DNA of 28,478 nt from a virus. Under the pieces are notes generated by a model. That model did no database searches and was not told the DNA's origin. It worked only from the letters and a program-made list of their open reading frames with translations. Location of the stretch: positions 1-28,478 of IMG/VR virus record IMGVR_UViG_3300021425_000131. One strand, given 5' to 3'. This document shows positions 9,901-17,724 of the stretch, one piece after another; within the stretch, counting starts at the first letter, position 1, and each line of letters opens with the position of its first letter. Made by a program: the position numbers and the translations under genes.

Positions 9901-11605
9901 AAACGTAATCTCTAACATTATGACATCAGCGCTGACTGTTAGTGAGCGTAAGATGGCGTCGGCGTTTGGGGATTCTGTTGCTCCAGATGAAGCAGATGCA
10001 ATGATTATGGGTGCGATTGAAGGTGCTAGGGATGGATTCCGACTGGCTTGGAACGCATTAAAAACTGGCGAACCTTCAGATCAACTTAATAAGCTTGAGG
10101 CTGGTGAAAAGCATCGCGCAATCTCTGCGGCGAACCTTGAGCTTTCGGGAAACCTGGGGCGCGCTGTTGACTTGATTGGCAATATTGTACGCATCCCAGG
10201 CAACTTACTTACAGCATCTGATGAATTCTTTAAATCGGTTGGCTATCGCATGGAGCTGCAAGCCCAGGCATATCGCACAGCATTTAATGAAGGCTTAACT
10301 GATGAGCGAGCTGCGTTGCGAGTGCAGCAGATTCTTGAAAATCCACCTGAGAATATCAAGCGCGAAGCAGTAAATGCCATGCGCTATAACACCTTTACTA
10401 ACTCTCTGGATGAGACAAAGATTGGTACGCTCGGTGAAATAGGTAAATATGCAGAACAGGCGCGTGGATCTCAAAGCCCGTTTCTCAGAATACCGGCTAA
10501 AGTTATTTTGCCATTCTTGCGTACACCTACGAACATTGCTTCGTTCACTTTGGAACGCACACCACTGGCGTTTGCATCAAGAGCTGTTAGAGCTGACATT
10601 GCAGCTGGCGGTGCCCGACGTGACCTGGCACTAGCGAAGATATCGCTTGGCTCATTGGCGATGGGCACATCGGCAAACCTGGCGCTTCAAGGACAGATTA
10701 CCGGCGGCGGTCCACAGAACCGCGATCTTAAAAACATGATGCGCGCTAGTGGATGGCAACCGTACTCTGTTTTAATTAACGGCAAGTATTACGCATACAA
10801 CCGGCTTGATCCTGTCGGCGCTTTACTTGGATTGGCGGCTGATATTACAGAAATATCAGGTGAGCTTGATGATCCTACGATGACAGATTTGGCGCTGGCC
10901 GCTACCGTTGCAGTCGCATCCAATATGTCTAGCAAAACTTACCTCAAAGGTCTTAGCGAATTTAACGATGTCATGGGCAGCATCCAGATTGGTGACGACA
11001 AATCCAATACGCGATTTATGAATTGGCTGAACCGCCAAGGCACATCATTAATGCCATTCTCGTCAACATTCCGATCTTATGTGCGCATGACTGACCCAAC
11101 ATTGCGATCTGCATTTACGTTTACTGAGAAGCTAAAGTCTCAGATACCAGGATATAGCGAAGACCTGCCTCCAAGACGCAACATATTTGGTGAGCCAATT
11201 GTGTTAAATGGTGGGTTTGGCCTGGATAACATGGCCGGTATCTATACATCGGAAGCCAAAGAAGACCCAGTTATTGATGAGATTGTGGCTCAAAAAGTTG
11301 GTGTCCCGATGCCTCGGAAAAGTATTGATGGCGTCGAATTAGATGTATATCAGTACGATCGTTATATACAATTGATGAGTGGGATGGACGGCGCTGTGCC
11401 ACCTGTTAAGCAGCAGTTAAGAGAGCTGTTCAGCAGACCTGAGTACCAGGGCTTAGGGCAGGAAGGTAAAGAAATTGAGATTCGTGCAATATTCCAGGAT
11501 GCGCAAAAGGCAGCAAGGGATCAACTTTTGGAAGAAGACGACAATTTAAGGACTGCGATTATACAGCAGGAGTATGAAGAGCAGCGCAAAAGGATGGGTA
11601 GATAA
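6911..11605 (+). CDS. Large internal virion/ejection protein (T7 gp16 position)
   Basis: About 1564 residues from ATG 6911; GAGG (6898-6901) stands 9 bases upstream, so this is preferred to the in-frame TTG at 6905. T7 gp16 (1318 aa) has the same position. Seen in order: a basic N-terminal helical domain (1-90); a segment with GDAGYSIGQVGIDYG and THPSYNTGIGGLYRGGF (about 290-315), known from very large phage polyvalent proteins; a hydrophobic stretch IGLPTAALFLL followed by an AQAAAAN run (about 395-415); alanine-rich amphipathic stretches near 535-640; and a C-terminal part starting about 980 with WINGLLSGPTTHSVNVISN. No lysozyme-type transglycosylase motif is evident at the N-terminus, unlike T7 gp16. 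Probably ejected with DNA. Confidence 0.72.
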   Translation: MARPGKELIEAIVAKVSETPESLREAGYLGKDTEGTPRNMKSSATRYRKALEKDEGFLEAERKRFEGQLKVEDSPQPERPIVDPEELEGSVLMGHKGDTTKTRATVTEFDGVELDEPVTTFGGPKFGLQSDNQSRQLYWASMDKAARPFQNKAEALQAKFEMPVNALYVAMGKEGNYFNQAFADAMIQATRKNKKISDKALDEFDKDLRNFREDWVGIRSPDARAQLLGVGKYPMDGAGKLRSEFVKRMNKAGYREQGFPSVERLLTAFTEPDLLGAQLGDAGYSIGQVGIDYGLEDITTHPSYNTGIGGLYRGGFERSVPANILFPEAWQKLATELTKPKKKTTKPRLLTNAEKIDAISKRKDLYQIADAKWVDTVKTWLRNNPGKDNGDAIKAIGLPTAALFLLDPGEAQAAAANAVYAGVERDLTEDERIAIRDYVRMQQAFSAVQGVTPGMVADPNNIALDQQQPDADISFVNDDVDPGYLAEREPMTDDLLLQFEGMTFDEPFVETDAKPNPFTEIPAAFQDVSVPAVKGAAAAAGDFLKGIVVEGPTAVVAGFLDATAEMAKNLEAIIPLGTISGAEPEYLQIETRPDTVTGEFVRNMSQFMTGFIPAARAFKTAGLGNIASGMAGGAVADAFVFDPQEERFSNIIQGTPLENPFTNYLAASPDDTRAEGMFKNAVEGVFLGGAVEAVMALARSIKRAKAVRDTAAAEDIPPEKLVDDGLNEIETKGELVELGTEPAVPGTGEASAEMPPGQEFIPFSEALETAQVEFKVPEFQTGSTKADPDAARNINLGNLNTVDDVKRLIDEVAKADAEDINQARREKITNEELEGLADNLGMTVEDLLNRRQGVAPTAEEALAARRILVASGENLIRMAKEARNGSEQDLALFKRAMAQHRAIQAQVSGMTAEAGRALQSFNIAAKSAKEQELQIKELLAASGGESQSRQMASMIAELSDPAQIAKVVKDGWQTKTFDAIYEVWINGLLSGPTTHSVNVISNIMTSALTVSERKMASAFGDSVAPDEADAMIMGAIEGARDGFRLAWNALKTGEPSDQLNKLEAGEKHRAISAANLELSGNLGRAVDLIGNIVRIPGNLLTASDEFFKSVGYRMELQAQAYRTAFNEGLTDERAALRVQQILENPPENIKREAVNAMRYNTFTNSLDETKIGTLGEIGKYAEQARGSQSPFLRIPAKVILPFLRTPTNIASFTLERTPLAFASRAVRADIAAGGARRDLALAKISLGSLAMGTSANLALQGQITGGGPQNRDLKNMMRASGWQPYSVLINGKYYAYNRLDPVGALLGLAADITEISGELDDPTMTDLALAATVAVASNMSSKTYLKGLSEFNDVMGSIQIGDDKSNTRFMNWLNRQGTSLMPFSSTFRSYVRMTDPTLRSAFTFTEKLKSQIPGYSEDLPPRRNIFGEPIVLNGGFGLDNMAGIYTSEAKEDPVIDEIVAQKVGVPMPRKSIDGVELDVYQYDRYIQLMSGMDGAVPPVKQQLRELFSRPEYQGLGQEGKEIEIRAIFQDAQKAARDQLLEEDDNLRTAIIQQEYEEQRKRMGR

Positions 11606-14161
11606 ATGACCGTTGAAGACAACACAAGCCGTAACCAATATTCCGCGACTTCTGGTCAGACGGTATTCGCGTATACGTTCGAGATCGTAGACAAGGGCGA
11701 TATTGTCGTATTGAAGAACGGCACTACCCTATCAGAGGGCACTAATTACACTGTGTCGGGCGTTGGCGCTGAGAACGGGGGAAACATAACCCTTACCGTG
11801 GGCGCTACTGCTGGCGATATTATGACCCTTTACAGGGACATGGCTTACGTCCGCACTCAGAACTATGCTGACTCTGGCGACTTCTTAGCCTCTGAGGTAA
11901 ATACTGACTTCGATAATCTATGGCTGGCAGGTGAGCAGACTAACCGATCATTCTCACAGTCTATCCGCAAGCCTATTACCGACTCTGACTCTATTTCGAT
12001 GGAGCTACCCGAGGCGGCTACTCGTGTTAATAGCTTCCTAACCTTTGATTCAACTGGCGCGGTAAGCGTTGAGTCATTGGCAAGCGGTAACAACCCAACA
12101 AACATTTTCAGACAGCAGTTCACGGGTAATGGCTCGACAACTGTGTTTACTCTTGCAACTGATCCCGGCTCTGCCGCGGCTGTCATGATCTACATTGATG
12201 GCGTATATCAACAGGAAGGCACATATACGGTTAGCGGCACGTCTCTGACATTCACAGAAGCGCCACCTGTAAACGCAAGTATTGAGGCTGTTCTTTATCG
12301 TGTGACCGATATCGGCACGACCGATGCTGGCTCTGTGACCTATCTACCCGCTGGCACTGGCGCAGTACAGACCACAGTACAGACCAAGCTACGAGAGAGC
12401 GTTAGCGTCAAGGACTTTGGTGCTGTTGGCGATGGCGTGACTGATGATACTGCGGCGATACAGGCGGCATTGGATTATGCGGCAGATAATAGAAAAACCC
12501 TAGTATTTACAGCAGGGACTTACTTGCATGATGAGATAACGCTGTCATCTAAGAATGACTTTTCTATTGTCGGAGAGAACGCAACAAGTTTGGGTAGTTC
12601 TAGCTATGGTGGCGGCTCTGCCTTTAGCTTTACAGATTGCTCAAACATTAAAATCGAGAAACTTCATTTTGATAGAAAGAACAGCTATGCGTCTGGATCA
12701 AGACAGAATGGAATTTCTTTGTATGGCTTACAAAACAGCATTATCAGTGAAAACATTTTTGAGGATTGCAACAGCGCGATTGTTATTGATGAAGGAACTT
12801 CAAGAGGCTCAAACAACAATCTAATCACTAACAATATTGGCGAGGAAGGACGGCTTGCGTATAGCTCGTCAAACGAAACTGACCTTCTACTCAATCAAAG
12901 TTTTGTGGCAATAGGTGTTGATGGCAATACGTATTATTGCGAAAACAACATTATTCAAAACAACACAATTAAGACCTATCGGGCTGTCTTGGCTAACTTT
13001 ACCAAGAGCCTGATTGTTCAAAGCAATGTATGTGAGAACGCAACCGACTCAGCAATTTATTTTGCAAACGACAACTTTGATTTTGTTTGTGATGGGAACA
13101 TTGTCGTTAAAGCTGGAAAGGATGGCATTAAAGCAATCAAAGGCTCTAGCTATGGGAGCATCTCAAGCAATACTGTTTATGGTGCAGGTCAAAACAAAAG
13201 CGACGGCAGAAATTGCATTTTAGTTGATGACGATGAAGGCGATAGCTCTGGGTTTATCTCTATCACAGGAAACTCGTGCAGACTTAATGATGATACTGGG
13301 AAAGCGGCCCCGGCTAGTCGAGGCATTTCTGTAAGAGCTTCAAACGTCGCTGTCTCAGGCAATTCAATTTATGCGTCAACTGCAAGAGCAGATGATGAGG
13401 GTATATCTATTGTTGCAGATGGCACCATAGCAATATCGAATATAAACATTGATGGTAACGTCTTAAAGAACATCTACTTAGTAGGTATTCAATTAACTGG
13501 CTCTGGCGGCTCTGCTGACCTATCAAACGTATCAATAACTGACAATGTGATTGTTGGTAATAGCAATGCACACTCAAATTCATACGGCATTTCGATTGAT
13601 GCAAGTGTATCGGGTGGTGGAACCATTGATGATGTTTTGATTAGCGGAAACACCATTGATACTTTCAAGCAAGCATTTGAGTTTGATGCCGTCACTAATG
13701 TCAGAATCGTGGATAACTTTGTAAAGAATATAAACTCTGGAGTCGCGGCGATTGCAAGTTCAAATTCTCCAAGCATTTATCTTGGCAACAACTTCCATGA
13801 TGAATCAGCGACACATTTCCTTGGACCATTTGGCGCTCTTTCATTCACTGCCAACACAACAAGTTTTACGGCAGACCATACGATTGTGAATGGCTATGGC
13901 TGGGATGTTTACGACAATGATGGCGCAACTGGCTCTGTTAGGTTTTATCTTCCAAGGGCCAACCCCGGCTGTAAATTGTCTTTTGTAAGATCGGCCGCAC
14001 AAGATATTATTTTGGATAGTGCTGGAGCGGAAAAGATAGAAAATACTGCGCCCGGTACAGGCACGTATTCTTCCAACCAAACAATGTCTACGACCGACGC
14101 GGCTTGCACTTTGGTATGTAGTAAAGCTGGTAGATGGGAACTTTCGGCGGGCGGCTACTAA
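11606..14161 (+). CDS. Tail fibre/tailspike: T7 gp17-like anchor plus pectate-lyase-type beta helix
   Basis: 851 residues. Residues 1-130 match the virion-anchoring domain of T7-like fibres (NQYSATSGQTVFAYTFEI, LWLAGEQTNRSFSQSIR). A related beta module repeats at about 166-235 (FTGNGSTTVFTLAT ... MIYIDGVYQQEGTYTVSG). At about 266 the pectate-lyase-3 start motif SVKDFGAVGDGVTDDTAAIQ begins a long right-handed parallel beta helix with asparagine-rich turns up to about 730. The C-terminus (TLVCSKAGRWELSAGGY) resembles the end of the second spike at 14564. The protein is a likely trimeric receptor-binding depolymerase; catalytic residues cannot be assigned by eye. The stop touches the start of the cysteine protease gene (TAATG at 14159). 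Confidence 0.88.
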   Translation: MTVEDNTSRNQYSATSGQTVFAYTFEIVDKGDIVVLKNGTTLSEGTNYTVSGVGAENGGNITLTVGATAGDIMTLYRDMAYVRTQNYADSGDFLASEVNTDFDNLWLAGEQTNRSFSQSIRKPITDSDSISMELPEAATRVNSFLTFDSTGAVSVESLASGNNPTNIFRQQFTGNGSTTVFTLATDPGSAAAVMIYIDGVYQQEGTYTVSGTSLTFTEAPPVNASIEAVLYRVTDIGTTDAGSVTYLPAGTGAVQTTVQTKLRESVSVKDFGAVGDGVTDDTAAIQAALDYAADNRKTLVFTAGTYLHDEITLSSKNDFSIVGENATSLGSSSYGGGSAFSFTDCSNIKIEKLHFDRKNSYASGSRQNGISLYGLQNSIISENIFEDCNSAIVIDEGTSRGSNNNLITNNIGEEGRLAYSSSNETDLLLNQSFVAIGVDGNTYYCENNIIQNNTIKTYRAVLANFTKSLIVQSNVCENATDSAIYFANDNFDFVCDGNIVVKAGKDGIKAIKGSSYGSISSNTVYGAGQNKSDGRNCILVDDDEGDSSGFISITGNSCRLNDDTGKAAPASRGISVRASNVAVSGNSIYASTARADDEGISIVADGTIAISNINIDGNVLKNIYLVGIQLTGSGGSADLSNVSITDNVIVGNSNAHSNSYGISIDASVSGGGTIDDVLISGNTIDTFKQAFEFDAVTNVRIVDNFVKNINSGVAAIASSNSPSIYLGNNFHDESATHFLGPFGALSFTANTTSFTADHTIVNGYGWDVYDNDGATGSVRFYLPRANPGCKLSFVRSAAQDIILDSAGAEKIENTAPGTGTYSSNQTMSTTDAACTLVCSKAGRWELSAGGY

Positions 14162-14562
14162 TGACCCTAACTAACTTCAACAATCTATACAGCTACAAGT
14201 ACGATGCCTTCGGTCGTGACTCATGGCGCGTGTTGAGGTTAGATGAGCTAGGCGAATACCACGGCGACTGCGAGGACTACTCACTATCCGTCCTGTACTA
14301 CGTGATCTGTCAGGAGTCATGGCTTAAGTTTTGGTGGCTACTAACTACCTTCCAGGCTGAGCTATGCGGCTGCGAGACTAAGACAGGCGGAGGCCATGCT
14401 GTACTTCGCTATGGTGATCAGTACATTGATAACTGGTCGAAGGCATGGGTTGGACGTGACGGCATGACCAAAGGCTTAGGCCATACATTCTGGCCGTGGT
14501 ACAAAACTATTCTCCCCACTACTGTCGCCATTAAGATGGTAATGGCAAAACTGAGAGGCTGA
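14161..14562 (+). CDS. Transglutaminase-like cysteine peptidase (BTLCP-type)
   Basis: 133 residues from ATG 14161, which overlaps the tailspike stop by one base; an in-frame upstream ATG at 14134 is inside the spike and less likely. The protein shows a complete candidate Cys-His-Asp triad with family spacing: HGDCEDYSL (Cys37), GGGHAVLRYG (His79) and YIDNW (Asp90). GDCEDY and GHAVL are hallmarks of bacterial transglutaminase-like cysteine peptidases. The region between is hydrophobic and tryptophan-rich (SWLKFWWLLTTF), perhaps membrane-associated. Being placed between two tailspikes suggests a role in spike maturation, cross-linking or host-surface processing, but a virion or lysis role is also possible. 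The triad is seen; the activity is inferred. Confidence 0.72.
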   Translation: MTLTNFNNLYSYKYDAFGRDSWRVLRLDELGEYHGDCEDYSLSVLYYVICQESWLKFWWLLTTFQAELCGCETKTGGGHAVLRYGDQYIDNWSKAWVGRDGMTKGLGHTFWPWYKTILPTTVAIKMVMAKLRG

Positions 14563-14563
14563 T

Positions 14564-16273
14564 ATGGCATTAACGAAAGTACACAATCGCATGATTGCTG
14601 GGGCATCCGTAGATGTTCGAGACTTTGGCGCGGTTGCCGATGGGACTACAGATGATAGCGCGGCCATCCAAGCCGCGATTGATTATGCAAGAGCCAATCA
14701 AATATCAACCGTTCGCGCTATTGGGGATTTCGCTTTAACCTCTGGAATCATTATTAAAGAAGGCGTAACGCTATTTGGTGGAGAGAATCCGCCTAATCCT
14801 AGATACCGAAATGGTACGGGCTGGGAGCAATTAGACACTGGTAGTGTAATCAATGTGAAGTTTGGTGGCGGATCATCTGCTGATACTTATGCAAGTGCCG
14901 CGCTTACCATGTATGACAATAGCGGAGTGCGCGGATTTGCGTTTGTTTATCCCGATCAGGATATGACTGCGACCACGCCAACAACATATCCGCCTACGGT
15001 TACGGTAGCGCCAACACGCAACGGAATAACTGTATCTGATTGTGCTTTTGTAAACTCATACAGCGCTATTGATGCAAGACGAGATCACGCTTTATTGCGA
15101 GTCTTAAACTGTAAAGGATACCCAATCCATTATGGTATTCGGCTTGGCTCAATGACTGACAATGATTACATTGATGGCGTTCACTTCCAGCCATTGCAAG
15201 CCTATCGGGGTAGTGTTAGTGCCGCCAATTCGTTGGTCGGTTATGTTGCTCAGAATGGAGTTGCTATAGATTTAGGCCGAGTAAGCTGGAGCGTATTGGA
15301 TAGTGTTTTTGCATATGGCTATAACACTGGCGTCAATATGTATTATCAAGCGGCGGGGACAGATGTTACTAATCCCGGCGGCGTTGAAACCTTGCATATG
15401 AACGATTGCGGATTTGATAGTTGCTACTATGGAATCTATGCAACACATGGCTCTCAGTCAGGCACAACCCACTTTGGCGTTCATGTAGAAAACACATTCT
15501 TTGCGCCAGTAGACCCATATAACTCTGGACGCAATAATTCCAGAGGTATCTATTGGGACATGGACGCCGCTACATCGGGCGATTCTGCATTGACTGTAAA
15601 CACTTGTCGTTTCTGGGGCGCTGACGATGTGGTTATCGAGTGCATAAACTCACGCGGTATCAACATAACAGATAGCACATTCTTCCAGTGGGGACAAAAT
15701 GCGGCTACAAGTTGCATACTGCTCAAGGGCGTAAACAACAGCAACATTACAAACTGCATATTTGATTGCCAAGCTGTAGTGAACAACGTAGGCATCACGC
15801 TAAACAATGATTGCACTCACACTGTTATAAGCAATAACTCGTTTTACGATCACAGAAACGAAGCAATCAAGGTTGCCGCCTCATCCAATGTTAGATATTT
15901 GATTAGCAACAATACGTTTGATGCGTCGTCCGGCACTCCCGATCCGATTGCAGATACCGCGCAAGATGCTAACTCGCTGATTCATAGCAACATTAGTGAG
16001 AATCTAGGAATCACAGTATCGACTGTAACTAGTAGCGTGTTGCAAATACCAGTTCAAGGCGAGTTTGTTGTCTATACCGGAACCACTGGATTCAATGACA
16101 TATCCAACAAAAAGGCTGGTCGCAGATTAACCATTAAGTTTGACGATGCCGCTACCGTAACAGATGGCACAGCATTGAAGATGGCGGGCAATTTCACAAG
16201 TACAGCAGATGACACACTGACTTTGGTTTGTGATGGCACTGCATGGTTTGAGGTGGCGCGAAGTGTTAATTAA
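14564..16273 (+). CDS. Second tailspike, pectate-lyase-type beta helix without anchor domain
   Basis: 569 residues. After a 16-residue lead (MALTKVHNRMIAGA) the pectate-lyase-3 motif VDVRDFGAVADGTTDD starts at about residue 17, followed by parallel beta-helix coils rich in N, D and G (for example NITNCIFDCQAVVNNVGIT) to about 470. The last 85 residues form a separate domain with LTIKFDDAATVTDGTAL and DTLTLVCDGTAWFEVARS, a common trimeric C-terminal cap of phage spikes. No T7 gp17-like anchor is present, so it must attach through the first spike or another protein. It starts one base after the protease stop. Its last 11 bases overlap the next gene. Confidence 0.85.
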   Translation: MALTKVHNRMIAGASVDVRDFGAVADGTTDDSAAIQAAIDYARANQISTVRAIGDFALTSGIIIKEGVTLFGGENPPNPRYRNGTGWEQLDTGSVINVKFGGGSSADTYASAALTMYDNSGVRGFAFVYPDQDMTATTPTTYPPTVTVAPTRNGITVSDCAFVNSYSAIDARRDHALLRVLNCKGYPIHYGIRLGSMTDNDYIDGVHFQPLQAYRGSVSAANSLVGYVAQNGVAIDLGRVSWSVLDSVFAYGYNTGVNMYYQAAGTDVTNPGGVETLHMNDCGFDSCYYGIYATHGSQSGTTHFGVHVENTFFAPVDPYNSGRNNSRGIYWDMDAATSGDSALTVNTCRFWGADDVVIECINSRGINITDSTFFQWGQNAATSCILLKGVNNSNITNCIFDCQAVVNNVGITLNNDCTHTVISNNSFYDHRNEAIKVAASSNVRYLISNNTFDASSGTPDPIADTAQDANSLIHSNISENLGITVSTVTSSVLQIPVQGEFVVYTGTTGFNDISNKKAGRRLTIKFDDAATVTDGTALKMAGNFTSTADDTLTLVCDGTAWFEVARSVN

Positions 16274-16685
16274 AAACCCCACAGGATTTGAAATCTGGAA
16301 CCCGCCAAATCTTGGTGCATGGGTTAATAATGGCGATGGCTCTTACACGTTAACAGGTGATGGATCATTTCAGCCTATATTGTGTAGTACCAGCGTTCCA
16401 GCTAACTCACTTGTTTACTATCAATTAACTGTTGACGCATTGAGTGGCGGCAATCTCAAAGTATTTTCTGGCAACACCGCATCCATTCTGACAACAACAG
16501 GCACGTTTACCGGACAGTTCATTGCGCCCGTTAGTACACAGATTGGCGTTGCGCGTCTTGTTGGATCAGTTAATGCAACCATATCGAACGTGGTGTTTTT
16601 GAAGAAGTCACCCTTTGACAGCATCATTAAGTCACCGTATTACACACCCGAAACTTTTAACGATGTTATTAGGACATTCACATAG
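16263..16685 (+). CDS. Small beta-sandwich protein, carbohydrate-binding-module-like
   Basis: 140 residues if started at GTG 16263, which has GAGGT (16250-16254) 8 bases upstream; an ATG at 16230 in the same frame lies deeper in the spike gene and lacks such a site. The sequence has the pattern of a carbohydrate-binding beta sandwich: NPPNLGAWVNNGDGSYTLTG, then VPANSLVYYQLTVDALSGGN, FIAPVSTQIGVARLVGSVNA and ATISNVVFLKK. It overlaps the tailspike end by 11 bases and so is coupled to it, which suggests an accessory glycan-binding or spike-tip protein. No catalytic residues seen. Fold assignment is inference. Confidence 0.6.
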   Translation: MLIKNPTGFEIWNPPNLGAWVNNGDGSYTLTGDGSFQPILCSTSVPANSLVYYQLTVDALSGGNLKVFSGNTASILTTTGTFTGQFIAPVSTQIGVARLVGSVNATISNVVFLKKSPFDSIIKSPYYTPETFNDVIRTFT

Positions 16686-16694
16686 GAGCCTAAC

Positions 16695-17000
16695 ATGGCA
16701 GGCGAAGTAACAAAGAGCATTACAGCTGAAAACACATTCAGCGATACGATCCAAGTACAGGGATACTTTAACGTCTCTGTCACTGGTATCGCTGGCGGCA
16801 CTGAAGTGACAGTGCAAAAAATCTCTGGAGTTGACGGCACCAACTACACAGACGTTGACTCATTCACGGCTGATACAGAGACCTATGGCTTTGAAGCGGA
16901 GCGCAAGACTTATCGCATTGGCGTTAAGACAGGCGACTTCGGATCAGGTACGTGCAAGGTCCGTATCGGTTGTAAATGGATTGACTATCTGTCGTCATGA
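16695..17000 (+). CDS. Small beta-rich virion-type protein
   Basis: 101 residues, ATG 16695 preceded by AGGAG (about 7 bases upstream). It is all-beta in pattern: FSDTIQVQGYFNVSVTGI, TEVTVQKISGVDGTNYTDVD, ERKTYRIGVKTGDF, CKVRIGCKW. The layout recalls small phage proteins with one immunoglobulin- or jelly-roll-like domain that measure or decorate virions. It overlaps the following gene by four bases (ATGA at 16997). The exact family is not recognised; a link to the spikes is suggested only by position. Confidence 0.65.
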   Translation: MAGEVTKSITAENTFSDTIQVQGYFNVSVTGIAGGTEVTVQKISGVDGTNYTDVDSFTADTETYGFEAERKTYRIGVKTGDFGSGTCKVRIGCKWIDYLSS

Positions 17001-17296
17001 AGACCCCTGCGTGGCAACGTAAGGCCGGGAAGAATCCCGAGGGCGGCTTGAACGAAGCGGGCAGACGTTCAGCCAAGGCCCAAGGGATGAACCTCAAGCG
17101 CCCAGTGAAGAGCGGTGACAACCCTAGACGGGCATCGTTCCTTGCTCGCATGGGTAACATGCCGGGGCCAGAACGTAAAGACGGCGAACCTACACGTTTA
17201 TTGTTATCATTACGGGCATGGGGCGCAGACTCAAAGGCAGAAGCCAGACGTATAGCGGCAAACATATCGAAGCGTAACAAGGCGAGGAACGCATGA
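16997..17296 (+). CDS. Small basic conserved phage protein (DUF6321-like)
   Basis: 99 residues, strongly basic. The opening TPAWQRKAGKNPEGGLNEAG and the later NPRRASFLARMGNMPGPE match a small family common in marine podoviruses, annotated from memory as DUF6321. No enzymatic motif is seen; the K/R-rich content and RIAANISKRNKARN tail suggest nucleic-acid or envelope-phosphate binding. It is coupled by overlapping stops and starts to the genes on both sides (16997 and 17293), in front of the lysis cassette. The family name should be treated as recollection; the resemblance of the GGLNE and ARMGNMPGP motifs is clear. Confidence 0.7.
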   Translation: MKTPAWQRKAGKNPEGGLNEAGRRSAKAQGMNLKRPVKSGDNPRRASFLARMGNMPGPERKDGEPTRLLLSLRAWGADSKAEARRIAANISKRNKARNA

Positions 17297-17448
17297 AAAA
17301 GCCAAAGAAAGGTTTGTACTACAACATCATGAAGAAGCGCGAGCGGATCGCAGCTGGCTCTGGCGAGCGTATGCGTAAGCCCGGCACTGCTGGTGCGCCT
17401 ACATCCCAGGCATTTAAAGATGCGGCTAAGACGGCTAAGAAGAGATAA
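17293..17448 (+). CDS. 51-aa basic microprotein
   Basis: ATG 17293 overlaps the preceding stop (ATGA) and TAA lies at 17446-17448. The product has a KKGLYYNIMKKRERIAAGSG core followed by MRKPGTAGAPTSQAF and a lysine-rich helix. This GLY.NI...R.RI..GSGE.MRKPG..GAPT pattern recurs as a tiny protein in marine phages next to the DUF6321-like gene, so it is a real gene despite its size. The function is unknown; composition suggests a nucleic-acid or membrane-surface binder. Confidence 0.75.
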   Translation: MKKPKKGLYYNIMKKRERIAAGSGERMRKPGTAGAPTSQAFKDAAKTAKKR

Positions 17449-17451
17449 GTC

Positions 17452-17724
17452 ATGGACGATCAAGCGGTACGTCTTAAGCGGATCGAGAACAAGCTCGACA
17501 AGCTCGCCGAAGCTATGACCATGATTGCTCGCGTCGATGAAAAGCTAACAGCAGGAAGTGCAAGGATTGACCGACTAGAGTACCGCCTTGATGAATACGA
17601 AGGCGACCTTGATAGCATCAAGCAGATCGTCGGATATAACGCTCAGTCAGTAAAGATCGCAGAGCGTTTCGTTTGGATTCTAATATCAGCAATTGTTGGC
17701 CTAGCGACTTACTATGTTAGATAA
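17452..17724 (+). CDS. Coiled-coil protein with C-terminal membrane segment (lysis-associated)
   Basis: 90 residues. Residues 1-65 form a heptad-like coiled coil (RLKRIENKLDKLAEAMTMI, then RIDRLEYRLDEYEGDLDSI); residues about 70-88 form a transmembrane helix (FVWILISAIVGLATYYV) with a short basic tail. The arrangement is like XhlA-type holin partners. It lies directly before a three-TM-type holin, which it overlaps by 11 bases. An alternative role as an inner-membrane spanin is less likely because the soluble part precedes the membrane segment. Probably helps the holin or endolysin. Confidence 0.7.
   Translation: MDDQAVRLKRIENKLDKLAEAMTMIARVDEKLTAGSARIDRLEYRLDEYEGDLDSIKQIVGYNAQSVKIAERFVWILISAIVGLATYYVR

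Noticed and set aside
16924-17463. 179-codon open frame on the minus strand
   Set aside because: It is antisense to three coupled plus-strand genes with recognised motifs and has no ribosome site.
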